From assembly GCF_037113525.1 (NCBI RefSeq), contig NZ_CP146963.1:868001-932000 (forward strand): a stretch of 64,000 nucleotides of DNA, in the 5' to 3' direction. The translations under genes and the position numbers were made by a program. Below the pieces are notes generated by a model. The model was given only the letters and a program-made list of their open reading frames with translations, did not search any database and had not been told where the DNA came from. The DNA is from Butyrivibrio fibrisolvens (GTDB lineage Bacteria > Bacillota > Clostridia > Lachnospirales > Lachnospiraceae). Positions 45,393-54,404 of the stretch are shown in pieces. The number at the start of each line of letters is the position of its first letter. The first letter of the stretch is position 1.

Positions 45393-46337
45393 ATGAGTTC
45401 TAAACCTAAAACCGCCGAACTGTCTGGCAAAAACGATGGCTTCTGGCATAACGTCTTCAAGCATCATGCATATTTGGTTCTTGCACTTCCGGCAGTACTT
45501 GTATTATTTTTCTTTAACTATGTTCCTATGGCAGGTCTTGTTCTTGCCTTCAAATCCTATGATTATACAAAGGGAATCTGGTTCAGCCCATGGAATGGAA
45601 TTGATAACTTTAAGTTCCTTATTCAGTCCAAGAATGATTTCATCAGAATCACAAGAAATACACTTTTGTACTATGTAGTATTTACAGCACTTGGACAGTT
45701 CCTCAATGTTGTTCTTGCCATCGCGATCGACCAGTTCGCATTCAAGAGAGTTGGTAAGACAATGCAGACAATCATGATCATCCCTGTATTCGTATCATAC
45801 GCAGCAGTACAGTTCATCGTAATGGCTTACTTGAGCTCAGGTACAGGTATCATCAACAACATGCTTGGTGGTAAGATTCCTTTCTATAGAAGTGCTGAGT
45901 ATTGGCCATACATTTTGACAATAGTTAAGATTTGGAACGGTGTTGGTTACGGATCAGTTCTTTATATGTCAGTTCTAGCAGGTATCGACACTTCCTTATA
46001 TGAAGCAGCTTCAATCGATGGAGCAAGTAAGTGGCAGCAGATCAAGCACGTAACACTTCCTTCACTGATTCCTATGATCACAGTAATGCTTCTTCTGTCA
46101 GTTGGTGGTATCATGCACTCTGACACAGGTCTTTTCTATCAGGTAACCAGAAATACAGGTATTCTTTATGAAACAACACAGGTTATTGACTCCTATGTAC
46201 TTAATGCGATCATGAAGAATTCAAACTTCGGATTTACAGCTGCAACAACATTCTTCCAGTCTATAGTAGGACTTCTGCTCATGCTTTTGGCTAACGGAAC
46301 AGTTAAGAAGATTGCACCTGAGAATTCATTGTTCTAA
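45393..46337 (+). CDS. Sugar ABC transporter permease, LplB type
   Basis: This 314-residue inner-membrane permease has six predicted helices. The cytoplasmic EAA loop YEAASIDGASKWQQIKHVTLP, which docks the ATPase, lies near residue 207. It is most like the LplB/polysaccharide permeases of CUT1 importers. ATG 45393 follows GAGGGGG. An ATG five bases earlier is followed at once by a stop. It forms an operon with the next two genes. No ATPase gene is present, as is usual for CUT1 systems that share one MsmX-type ATPase. Confidence 0.93.
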   Translation: MSSKPKTAELSGKNDGFWHNVFKHHAYLVLALPAVLVLFFFNYVPMAGLVLAFKSYDYTKGIWFSPWNGIDNFKFLIQSKNDFIRITRNTLLYYVVFTALGQFLNVVLAIAIDQFAFKRVGKTMQTIMIIPVFVSYAAVQFIVMAYLSSGTGIINNMLGGKIPFYRSAEYWPYILTIVKIWNGVGYGSVLYMSVLAGIDTSLYEAASIDGASKWQQIKHVTLPSLIPMITVMLLLSVGGIMHSDTGLFYQVTRNTGILYETTQVIDSYVLNAIMKNSNFGFTAATTFFQSIVGLLLMLLANGTVKKIAPENSLF

Positions 46338-46356
46338 TTAGAAGGGGAGGATAGAA

Positions 46357-47271
46357 ATGGCTAAGGCTAAGACATTAAAGAGCGCAAGTAAGCCCGGAAT
46401 CGGGCAGTACATATTATTCTTACTGTTATTCTTATATACAGCATTTTGCGCATTACCAATTTTACTTGTTATTATTTCAGCATTTACTTCTGAAAAAGAA
46501 ATTGAGACAACAGGTTTTACATATCTTCCTAAAACATTTTCTTTTTCAGGTATGGATGCGGTGCTCAGATATGGTGAACAGCTCCGTACATCATATGGAA
46601 TTACAATTTTCATAACACTTGCAGGTACGCTTGTTGGTCTTCTTATAATGAGTATGTTCGCTTACTCACTTTCAAGACCGGATTTCGCACTTAGAAAGAT
46701 TCTGTCCGTATATCTTCTTATACCGATGCTTTTCAACGGCGGTCAGCTTTCTAACTACATTATCTTTACATCACAGTATCACCTTAAGGACAGCTTACTT
46801 CTTCTGATCCTTCCACTGTGTGTAACAACAATGAACGTAATCATTTTAAGAACATACATTGCTAACAGTATTCCTGAAGAGCTCATGGATGCTGCACGAA
46901 TCGATGGAGCAGGAGAGTACAGAACTTTCTTCCAGATCACTCTTCCTCTTATGAAACCATCACTTGCAGCTGTAGGTTTCATGATGGCTACTGCATATTG
47001 GAATGACTGGCAGAATGCTTACCTGTACATTGAAAGTAATTCTAAAAAGCCCTTGCAGCTTCTGCTTATCAATATTCAGAAGTCAATTGAAACAATGCTC
47101 AATAACAAGAACATTCCGGCAGCTGTACTACAGGCTATGGGCGGTTCAATACCAAAGTATTCATCAACAATGGCAACAGTTATCGTAGTTATTGGACCTG
47201 TAATCATTGCATATCCTTTCTTCCAGAAGTATTTCGTAAAGGGTCTGACAGTAGGTTCGGTAAAGGGTTAA
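46357..47271 (+). CDS. Sugar ABC transporter permease, YtcP type
   Basis: The 304-residue second permease has six helices and the EAA motif MDAARIDGAGEYRTFFQITLP near residue 188. It forms a heterodimer with the preceding gene's product, 19 bases upstream. The start follows AAGGGGAGG. Family and order (LplB, YtcP, LplA-like binding protein) are typical of oligosaccharide importers of gut and rumen Firmicutes. The GH94 enzyme and shared operator suggest a beta-glucan-derived substrate, which is inference. Confidence 0.93.
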   Translation: MAKAKTLKSASKPGIGQYILFLLLFLYTAFCALPILLVIISAFTSEKEIETTGFTYLPKTFSFSGMDAVLRYGEQLRTSYGITIFITLAGTLVGLLIMSMFAYSLSRPDFALRKILSVYLLIPMLFNGGQLSNYIIFTSQYHLKDSLLLLILPLCVTTMNVIILRTYIANSIPEELMDAARIDGAGEYRTFFQITLPLMKPSLAAVGFMMATAYWNDWQNAYLYIESNSKKPLQLLLINIQKSIETMLNNKNIPAAVLQAMGGSIPKYSSTMATVIVVIGPVIIAYPFFQKYFVKGLTVGSVKG

Positions 47272-47341
47272 TCTTAGAAAGATGTTTAGGGGATAGTCCC
47301 TGAATATAATAAAATCATTCTAATATAAGAGGGAGGTTCTT

Positions 47342-48928
47342 ATGAGAAGAAATGAATTAACAAAGAGAGCTTTAGCTTGCATATTCTCAGCAACAATGGC
47401 AACAGCTATGCTTGCTGGATGCAGTAGCTCAGAATCAAATGGTGGGGCTGTTGAAGGAAATTCAACACAGGCTGACGGCGCTTCACAGACAAGTAGTACA
47501 AGCGATGGAACAGTGATTAGAATTTACAGAGCTACATATAACACAGGATCTGTAGATGAAGCTGAAGTTCAGGCAGTTGAAGATGCTATCAACGCTCGTC
47601 TTGCAGAGCTTGGCGCTACATACACAGTTGATATCCACGATATCATGAACGGTGAGTACGGCGACAAGGCTAACATGGCACTTGCTGGTAAGGAAGTTGA
47701 CCTTCTTTGGACAGCTAACTGGTGGTCAACAATCGGTACAAACGATCTTTACAATGCAAACGCAGCTTATGACCTTACAGATCTTCTTCCTGGAACAAAG
47801 CTTTGGGATTCAATGCCTGAATGGTTCTGGGAGTCAGCACGTTATGACGGAAAAGATTACTTCGTACCTGTATACAAAGAAGGTGCTGAAGGCTACATGA
47901 TCAAGATGCTTGATTCTAACGTAGAAGCAATAGGTGAAGATCCAGAAGCAATCGCTAAGGCTATTGAAGGTGAGAAAGATACATATGCTCGTCTTAAAGC
48001 TCTTGAGCCATACATGGATGAAGCACTTGATGCTGGCATTAAGTATCCATTCATCTTTGCTAACACACCTATGTTCTACAGATTCTATCTTGATAAGTTC
48101 GATTTCGTAGACAACTCACTTATGTCACAGATCGGTGTTGATCAGGAGACAAACGAACTCGTTAACACAATTCAGACACCTGAGTACCTTGAGTACTGCA
48201 CACTTGTTGCTGAATGGGGCGAGAAGGGTTATATCAACGTTGACGATGAGATCGGTGGCGTAGTTACAACACAGACATCTCAGACACAGGATTGGCTCTT
48301 TAACTGGTGGACAGCAGTTCCTAACAACGAAGAGTCTGAAGGCCGTGATGGTAACCAGGAAGAGCACTTCGCACAGGTTACAGAGAACTGGGGCCGTTCA
48401 ACAACAACTCTTGGTTCTTGCTTCGCAGTAGCAGCTACTTGCACACCTGATGTTGCAAAAGCTTGTGTAGATTTCCTTGGATATCTCTACACAGATGAGA
48501 CAATTGCTAACCTTTACACATACGGTATCGAAGGTACTGACTATGTAATCACAGACGGCGTTGTAGACAGAACATCTGGAACAGCTACATACAACCACAG
48601 CCCATGGGAGTCAACATCTGTTAAGGCTGTTACACTTGAGCTTGGTGAGCCTTCAGATAAGGTTGATCTTTACGACACATTCAACAACGGTGCATCAGGA
48701 ACAGTTGCTAACGGCTTCCGTTTCGATCACAGCTCAGTAGACGCTCAGTATTCAGCTTGCGTAAACCTCTTCACAGAGTATGGTCAGTCTCTTGAGATGG
48801 GTGCTTACGGTTCAGCAGATGTTGCAGACGTTATCGCTGAGTACCAGCAGAAGCTTGACGAAGCTGGTTACCAGGAAGTTCTTGCAGAAGCTCAGAAGCA
48901 GTATGAAGCTTGGAAGGCAGCTAACTAA
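47342..48928 (+). CDS. Sugar-binding lipoprotein of the ABC importer
   Basis: The 528-residue extracellular binding protein is held by lipid on Cys27 in the lipobox LAGC. A Ser/Gly/Gln-rich linker (about 28-60) leads into a two-lobe LplA-like substrate-binding fold. Aromatic residues that could stack on sugars are frequent (LLWTANWWST, WLFNWWT, PEWFWESARYD). Codon usage is strongly optimised, as expected for an abundant binding protein. It is third in the operon, 70 bases after the permease, and has an AGGGAGG site. A terminator follows. Confidence 0.93.
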   Translation: MRRNELTKRALACIFSATMATAMLAGCSSSESNGGAVEGNSTQADGASQTSSTSDGTVIRIYRATYNTGSVDEAEVQAVEDAINARLAELGATYTVDIHDIMNGEYGDKANMALAGKEVDLLWTANWWSTIGTNDLYNANAAYDLTDLLPGTKLWDSMPEWFWESARYDGKDYFVPVYKEGAEGYMIKMLDSNVEAIGEDPEAIAKAIEGEKDTYARLKALEPYMDEALDAGIKYPFIFANTPMFYRFYLDKFDFVDNSLMSQIGVDQETNELVNTIQTPEYLEYCTLVAEWGEKGYINVDDEIGGVVTTQTSQTQDWLFNWWTAVPNNEESEGRDGNQEEHFAQVTENWGRSTTTLGSCFAVAATCTPDVAKACVDFLGYLYTDETIANLYTYGIEGTDYVITDGVVDRTSGTATYNHSPWESTSVKAVTLELGEPSDKVDLYDTFNNGASGTVANGFRFDHSSVDAQYSACVNLFTEYGQSLEMGAYGSADVADVIAEYQQKLDEAGYQEVLAEAQKQYEAWKAAN

Positions 48929-48973
48929 TTAGTTTAGTCCTCTTAGTAAATAAAAGAATACCTAAAACCTAAT

Positions 48974-49009
48974 AAAAGCCCTCGGATGAGAAATCATCCG
49001 GGGGCTTTT
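48974..49009 (+). terminator. Terminator of the sugar transport operon
   Basis: AAAAGCCC-T-CGGATGA, loop GAAA, TCATCCGGGGGCTTTT, ending in Ts. Confidence 0.9.
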
Positions 49010-49039
49010 AGCGTACGCATTTCTATGTAAGTAATAAGA

Positions 49040-49063
49040 GGCCCGGCACATATGTGCCGGGCC
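49040..49063. terminator. Perfect GC-rich palindrome between convergent genes
   Basis: Twelve bases, GGCCCGGCACAT, are followed by their exact complement. There is no T-run on either side. It sits between the sugar operon terminator and the GH94 stop codon and probably helps to end minus-strand transcripts. Confidence 0.6.
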
Positions 49064-49109
49064 CTTACATAGGAGGAGTATTAAAGAAACATTACTTGCT
49101 TCTGTTCTT

Positions 49110-51545
49110 TTAACCCATTACTACATTTACTGTTACATCCTTAGCTGAGCTATCGAATGGAATTACATTTCCTTCTACAGCCTTACCATCAACTGTCATA
49201 GAAGATACGCCCTTCTGAACATTTGAAGGATTGCTTACGTGGATGTGATAGTTAACACCTCTGTAGGTTCTGTCGAGATCGAAATCACCGAAACCATCAG
49301 GTACACAAGGATTGATCTGAAGACCATTAAGTGTAGGATAAACACCAAGTATATACTGGCTGATATCTGTGAATGTCCAAGCTGCTGTTCCTGTGAGCCA
49401 TGAGTTTTTGCCCTGGCCGAAGAACTTAGCATCTTTACCTGCAACCATCTGAGAGTATACATAAGGCTCTGTGCAGTGGATCTCGCTTATATCTTCGATG
49501 TAAGCAGGACAAGTCTTCTTGTAGATCTCAAATGCTCTGTCACCATCACCAAGAACTGTCTCGGCGATAGATACCCAAGGATTGTTGTGGCAGAAGATGC
49601 CTGCGTTTTCTTTATATCCCGGCGGATATGAGCTAACTTCACCAAGCTCTAAGTGATACTTGGTATATGCCGGCTGGAGGATCATGATACCATACTTGGT
49701 ATCGAGTTTTTCTTTAACAGATTCCATAGCTTTCTGTGCAAGGCCTTCCTTAACACCGATTCCTGCAAGTACGCAGAAGCCCTGAGGCTCGATGAAGATC
49801 TGACCTTCTTCACATTCTTTGGAACCAACTTTGTGTGAATAAGCGTCATAAGCTCTGATGAACCATTCGCCGTCCCAGCCGTCCTTAAGGACTGCATCGT
49901 ACATTTCCTGAACCTGGGCTCTAGCGTACTCAGCTTCTTTTGCATCGCCCTTGAGATCACAAAGCTGAGCGTACTCTTCACCATACTTAACGAACATACC
50001 TGCGATGAATACAGATTCAGCAACAGGTCCTTCTGAAGGTCCGAAAGTCTGGAAAGACTCACCCGGATGAGCTGAGAAGCAGTTAAGATTCAGACAGTCA
50101 TTCCAGTCGGCACGTCCGATAAGAGGAAGCTTGTGAGGTCCTTTGTGATTAACGATGTAATCAAAAGATCTCTTAAGGTGATTCATAAGAGGAGTAGCCT
50201 TGCTTTCGTCGTTATCGAAAGGAACCATCTCATCAAGGATCGAATCATCACCTGTTTCACGAATATATGCGCTTGTACCAGCGATGAGCCAGAGCGGATC
50301 ATCATTGAATCCAGAACCTATATCAGCATTACCTTTCTTTGTAAGTGGCTGATACTGGTGATATGCGCTACCATCTTCGAACTGAGTAGAAGCGATATCA
50401 ATGATACGTGCTCTTGCTCTGTCCGGAATAAGATGAACGAATCCAAGAAGATCCTGACATGAATCTCTGAATCCCATTCCACGGCCGATACCGGATTCGT
50501 AGTAGGAAGCAGAACGTGACATATTGAATGTTACCATGCACTGATACTGGTTCCAGATGTTAACCATACGGTCAACCTTATCGTTTGAACTCTTAACATG
50601 ATACTTGGAAAGGAGATTGGTCCAGTAATCGCAAAGAACAGCAAAAGCCTTGTCAACCTGCTCATCTGTCTTATAACGATCAAGCATCTCCCATGCAAGA
50701 TCCTTCTTGATAACATTAGGAGCTTCCCACTTATCGTTTTCATCGTTCTCGATATAACCAAGTACGAATACGAAGCTCTTCTCTTCACCTGGTTCAAGTG
50801 TTACGTTGAGCTGGTGTACAGCAACTGGAGACCAGCCGCTTGCAACTGAGTTTGTGCACTTACCTTCTGTTACAACGTCTGGTGTATCATTGCCGTTGTA
50901 AGGTCCAAGGAAGCTTTCTCTTGATGTATCAAAACCGTCAACTTCTGTGTTTACAGAATATACAGCGAAGTGATTACGTCTTTCTCTGTACTCTGTCTTA
51001 TGGAAGATAGAAGATCCGATTACTTCAACTTCACCTGTTGAGAGATTTCTCTGGAAGTTTCTTTCATCATCATCTGCATTCCATAAACACCACTCTACAT
51101 AAGAAAAAAGCTTTAGCTCTTTGGTTAATGATGTGGTATTCTTAACTTTGATACGTGATATTTCGCATCTGTCATTCATAGGAACGAAAGTAAGAACATT
51201 AGCCTCAACTCCGTTCTTTACACCCTTGAATTTTGAATATCCAAGGCCGTGACGGCACTCATACTCATCAAGAGCTGTCTTTGTTGGCTGCCAGCCGGGA
51301 TTCCAGATGGTGTTGCCATCTTTGATGTAGAAATATTTACCGTTGTTGTCATATGGAATATTGTTGTAACGGTAACGTGTGATGCGCAGGAGCTTTGCAT
51401 CCTTGCAGAAGGAATATCCGCCGCAAGTATTTGATATTAGAGAAAAGAACTCCTGGTTTCCTAAATAATTTATCCACGGAAGTGGAGTTTTAGGAGTGGT
51501 GATGACATATTCTCTGGCGTCATCGTCAAAATGCCCGAATTTCAT
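49110..51545 (-). CDS. GH94 cellobiose/cellodextrin phosphorylase
   Basis: This 811-residue cytoplasmic enzyme cleaves beta-1,4-linked glucose from cello-oligosaccharides with phosphate, giving glucose-1-phosphate. An N-terminal beta-sandwich (about 1-280, PLPWINYLGNQEFFSL) precedes the (alpha/alpha)6 catalytic barrel. Motifs are GFRDSCQDLLGF near 355, GSGFNDDPLWLI near 410 and GRADWNDCLNL near 480, the latter carrying the catalytic acid Asp. The length matches cellobiose phosphorylases (about 800) rather than the longer cellodextrin and chitobiose enzymes, but the substrate is not proven. It is transcribed toward the transport operon and shares its operator. Confidence 0.93.
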   Translation of the reverse strand: MKFGHFDDDAREYVITTPKTPLPWINYLGNQEFFSLISNTCGGYSFCKDAKLLRITRYRYNNIPYDNNGKYFYIKDGNTIWNPGWQPTKTALDEYECRHGLGYSKFKGVKNGVEANVLTFVPMNDRCEISRIKVKNTTSLTKELKLFSYVEWCLWNADDDERNFQRNLSTGEVEVIGSSIFHKTEYRERRNHFAVYSVNTEVDGFDTSRESFLGPYNGNDTPDVVTEGKCTNSVASGWSPVAVHQLNVTLEPGEEKSFVFVLGYIENDENDKWEAPNVIKKDLAWEMLDRYKTDEQVDKAFAVLCDYWTNLLSKYHVKSSNDKVDRMVNIWNQYQCMVTFNMSRSASYYESGIGRGMGFRDSCQDLLGFVHLIPDRARARIIDIASTQFEDGSAYHQYQPLTKKGNADIGSGFNDDPLWLIAGTSAYIRETGDDSILDEMVPFDNDESKATPLMNHLKRSFDYIVNHKGPHKLPLIGRADWNDCLNLNCFSAHPGESFQTFGPSEGPVAESVFIAGMFVKYGEEYAQLCDLKGDAKEAEYARAQVQEMYDAVLKDGWDGEWFIRAYDAYSHKVGSKECEEGQIFIEPQGFCVLAGIGVKEGLAQKAMESVKEKLDTKYGIMILQPAYTKYHLELGEVSSYPPGYKENAGIFCHNNPWVSIAETVLGDGDRAFEIYKKTCPAYIEDISEIHCTEPYVYSQMVAGKDAKFFGQGKNSWLTGTAAWTFTDISQYILGVYPTLNGLQINPCVPDGFGDFDLDRTYRGVNYHIHVSNPSNVQKGVSSMTVDGKAVEGNVIPFDSSAKDVTVNVVMG

Positions 51546-51622
51546 AGGACCCCCTCTTCTTTTGGCGCGTAATGCGTACGAAAATTACTAAAAATCGTAC
51601 AACATTCGCGATATTTTTGCTT

Positions 51623-51675
51623 CGAAAACGTTTAAGATACTTTTTCATTATAAGTGAGATGGGTTTGGAATTCAA
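51623..51675 (-). promoter_or_regulatory. Promoter and LacI-type operator of the GH94 gene
   Basis: On the minus strand TTGAAT (51675-51670), 17 bases, TATAAT (51652-51647). The operator, read on the plus strand as CGAAAACGTTTAAG (51623-51636), begins 10 bases past the -10 box. This is the same geometry as at the two other sites. Confidence 0.75.
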
Positions 51676-51757
51676 GAACACTGAACCGAAATATTCAACA
51701 TAAAAAATTAAAGTTTTTGGCAATTTTACCGAAAACTAAGCATATATAAAAAAGAAA

Positions 51758-51808
51758 TTGAAAACATTCACAAAACTGATTATAATTAAAAAAACGAAAA
51801 CGATTAAG
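51758..51808 (+). promoter_or_regulatory. Promoter and operator of the LacI regulator gene
   Basis: TTGAAA (51758-51763), 17 bases, TATAAT (51781-51786), then CGAAAACGATTAAG (51795-51808) 8 bases past the -10 box. This suggests autoregulation. Confidence 0.78.
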
Positions 51809-51838
51809 TAATGGGTTTTATCTATTTTTGAGGTGGTT

Positions 51839-52861
51839 ATGAGTCAAAAGGTTTCAATGAAGGATATTTCTGATGCTTGCGGTGTTTCTATAGCGACCGT
51901 TTCAAAGGCATTAAACGATCGGGGCGATATAAGTGAAGAAACTAAGCAGAAGATAAAATTTATAGCTGCTGATATGGGATATTTCCCTAATGCAGCTGCT
52001 AAAGCCCTGAAGACAAGCAGATCATATAATTTAGGGGTTCTGTTTGTTGATGATGCAATGTCAGGTCTTACACATGACTATTTTGCTCATGTGCTTGATT
52101 CATTCAAGAGATGTGCAGAAGCTTCAGGCTACGATATAACGTTTATCAACAGCCAGGCAGATGGACAGCAGACCAGAAGTTATCTTGAGCATGTACAGTA
52201 CAGGGGATTCGATGGCGTCGTTATTGCCTGCGTCAATTTCTACGATCCTAAAGTAGAAGAACTGATAAGAGGTAATATCCCTGTCGTTACCATCGACCAT
52301 GTGTTTGATAATCGAATTGCAATTATGTCCAACAACATAAAAGGAATGAAAGATCTGGTGACCTATTGCATTTCGCAGGGACACAGGAAGATCGCATACG
52401 TTCACGGTGCATATTCATCAGTTACACAGAGCCGTCTTTCCAGTTTTTATAAAACTTGTGAAAGCTTTGGCATAGATGTTCCTGAAGAATATGTCCTTGA
52501 AGGAGATTATCGTAATACATCAAAGGCTTTTGCCTGCACGGAACAGCTTTTAAAACTTAAAGATCCGCCAACATGTATTCTTTATCCGGATGATTTTGCC
52601 GCGATCGGCGGAATTGGTGCAATTCACATGATGGGATTACAGCCCGGAGTTGACGTTTCAGTTGCCGGATTCGATGGAATTCCGATCGCGATGCGCATGC
52701 ATCCTCCGCTTACAACGCTTCATCAGGATACGGAGACACTTGGACGTCTTGCAGCACAGCGCCTTATTTCTCTTATCGATTCACCACGTACTACGGTGAT
52801 AGAGCAGGTGACTGTAGACGGCCAGATCTTTCCTGGTGGCACAGTAGGCAAAATTAATTAA
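51839..52861 (+). CDS. LacI-family regulator of the beta-glucan locus
   Basis: This 340-residue repressor has an N-terminal LacI helix-turn-helix (MKDISDACGVSIATVSKALN) and the hinge region with PNAAAKALKTSRS near 55. The sugar-binding domain follows from about 62 (LGVLFVDD) to the end. ATG 51839 was chosen over the GTG at 51833, which is inside the ribosome site. Identical or nearly identical operators are present at its own promoter, the GH94 promoter and the transport operon promoter, so it most likely controls all three. The inducer is presumably a cello-oligosaccharide or related beta-glucan. Confidence 0.93.
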   Translation: MSQKVSMKDISDACGVSIATVSKALNDRGDISEETKQKIKFIAADMGYFPNAAAKALKTSRSYNLGVLFVDDAMSGLTHDYFAHVLDSFKRCAEASGYDITFINSQADGQQTRSYLEHVQYRGFDGVVIACVNFYDPKVEELIRGNIPVVTIDHVFDNRIAIMSNNIKGMKDLVTYCISQGHRKIAYVHGAYSSVTQSRLSSFYKTCESFGIDVPEEYVLEGDYRNTSKAFACTEQLLKLKDPPTCILYPDDFAAIGGIGAIHMMGLQPGVDVSVAGFDGIPIAMRMHPPLTTLHQDTETLGRLAAQRLISLIDSPRTTVIEQVTVDGQIFPGGTVGKIN

Positions 52862-52888
52862 ATCGTAAGTGGGTTTTATATATATCAG

Positions 52889-52924
52889 GCTCTGGATGCT
52901 CTTTGAAGCATTCAGAGCTTTTTT
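52889..52924 (+). terminator. Terminator of lacI-type gene
   Basis: GCTCTGGATGC, loop TCTTTGAA, GCATTCAGAGC (one mismatch), then six T residues. Confidence 0.88.
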
Positions 52925-52958
52925 AACGTGACTCATCTAATAAAAAACTGTTTTTTTA

Positions 52959-52986
52959 AAGGCGTTCATTTTTTTTAAGGCGTTCA
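52959..52986 (+). promoter_or_regulatory. Direct repeat upstream of the binding protein/chemoreceptor pair
   Basis: AAGGCGTTCA occurs at 52959-52968 and 52977-52986, 18 bp apart and each followed by a T-run. It could be a regulator site. No convincing sigma-28-type promoter was found nearby. Confidence 0.35.
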
Positions 52987-53089
52987 ATTTTTTGAAAAAG
53001 ATTCGATATATATAGTGTGTTTTCACACTTGTTTCCAATGCTTTTTTTATACGGTTTTAAAGCGTTTCTAAATAATCGGAGGGCCTTTT

Positions 53090-54388
53090 ATGAAAAAATA
53101 TTGTGCACTATTGTTTTCGGCTTTGCTTGTGTGCCTGGCGCTTGCAGGATGTCAAAAGACAGCCGAAGAAAATGCTGTAGAAGAAACCTCTAAATCTATT
53201 TCACTGATTAATGTTAAGAGTGAAGTTAATGAACAGATAGAGAAGCTTGCTGCTGCATACACCAAAGAAACCGGTGTTGAAGTAAAAATAATAGCTGTGC
53301 CGGCAGGAGTAGATGCTTCGGCAACTATGAAAGGATATTATCTGTCAGATCAGATGCCGGATATCATAGCCTGCGAGGCATCAGGTTTTGGAAACTGGGA
53401 AGGCCTTCTGGTCGATATGAGCGATCAGGAATGGACGGGTAGAACAAGTGCAGCTTATACCGATGCTACTTATGGAACAATAGGTTTTCCATATACAACT
53501 GAAGCTATCGGCCTTGCTTATAATGCAGATATCCTTAGTAAGTGCGGAATTGATCCTGCTTCTATAACAGGACCTGACGCACTTAAAGAGGCTTTTGAAA
53601 CAATCGATGCAAAGAAGGGCTCTCTTGGTATAACTGCAGTAATAGGATACTGTGCAGAACCAGAGAACCTTGGATGGTCTGCAGGCAACCATATATTTGG
53701 TGCTTATATAGATTCAGGTCTTGCTAGAGATGATACTACTTATCTCGATGGACTGGCTAATAATAGCAAGGTGGATGACGGAAGATTTTCAGACTATGCT
53801 GAAATGATAGGCCTTTTTAATGAATATTCCGATCCGGCCCTTTTGACAGATGGAACCTATGATCAGCAGGTTAGTAATTTTGCAGCAGGTAAATATGCAT
53901 TTATAACGCAAGGATCCTGGATTGGAGCATCTCTTGTTGGAGATTATGCATCTGACTATGAAGCTGCAGGCAGCTTTAAAGTTGGAATGGTACCTTACGC
54001 TTTCCAGGAAGGAATGGATACGATCCTTACATCTGCACCACAGTGGTGGGCTGTTACAAAAGAAGGAAATTCTGAAGAAGCTCTGGCATTCCTTCAGTGG
54101 TGCTCAGAAGATGGAGGACAAAAAATCCTTGTAGAAGGCGCGGGATTTGTAAGTCCGTTTACAGACTGCAAATATGTTGCTTCAGATCCTTTTGCACAGA
54201 CAATATCAGAATATATAAGTGCTGATAAGACATCTAACTGGCACTGGATGCAGCTTCCGGAAGGAACCGGTAACAGCGAAGACGGTCTTTGCTACTGCTT
54301 TTATCATTTTGCCAAAGGTGAGGTGGATGCGGACGGATTTAAAAAACAGGTAAACAGCGTTATTGCTGATTACTATTCAAGACAATAA
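53090..54388 (+). CDS. Extracellular solute-binding lipoprotein, no permease partner
   Basis: The 432-residue family 1 binding protein has a signal peptide ending in the lipobox LAGC, with lipidated Cys21. Then come a short charged linker and a two-lobe binding fold, with typical segments LAAAYTKETGVEVKII, IGFPYTTEAIGLAYN and WWAVTKEG. These features fit carbohydrate-binding proteins of CUT1 importers. No permease follows. Instead a methyl-accepting chemotaxis protein starts 16 bases after the stop codon. I infer that it presents a sugar to the receptor, or serves both taxis and a distant transporter. ATG 53090 follows CGGAGGG. Confidence 0.9.
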   Translation: MKKYCALLFSALLVCLALAGCQKTAEENAVEETSKSISLINVKSEVNEQIEKLAAAYTKETGVEVKIIAVPAGVDASATMKGYYLSDQMPDIIACEASGFGNWEGLLVDMSDQEWTGRTSAAYTDATYGTIGFPYTTEAIGLAYNADILSKCGIDPASITGPDALKEAFETIDAKKGSLGITAVIGYCAEPENLGWSAGNHIFGAYIDSGLARDDTTYLDGLANNSKVDDGRFSDYAEMIGLFNEYSDPALLTDGTYDQQVSNFAAGKYAFITQGSWIGASLVGDYASDYEAAGSFKVGMVPYAFQEGMDTILTSAPQWWAVTKEGNSEEALAFLQWCSEDGGQKILVEGAGFVSPFTDCKYVASDPFAQTISEYISADKTSNWHWMQLPEGTGNSEDGLCYCFYHFAKGEVDADGFKKQVNSVIADYYSRQ

Positions 54389-54404
54389 GAAAGGGGGTAC
54401 TGAC

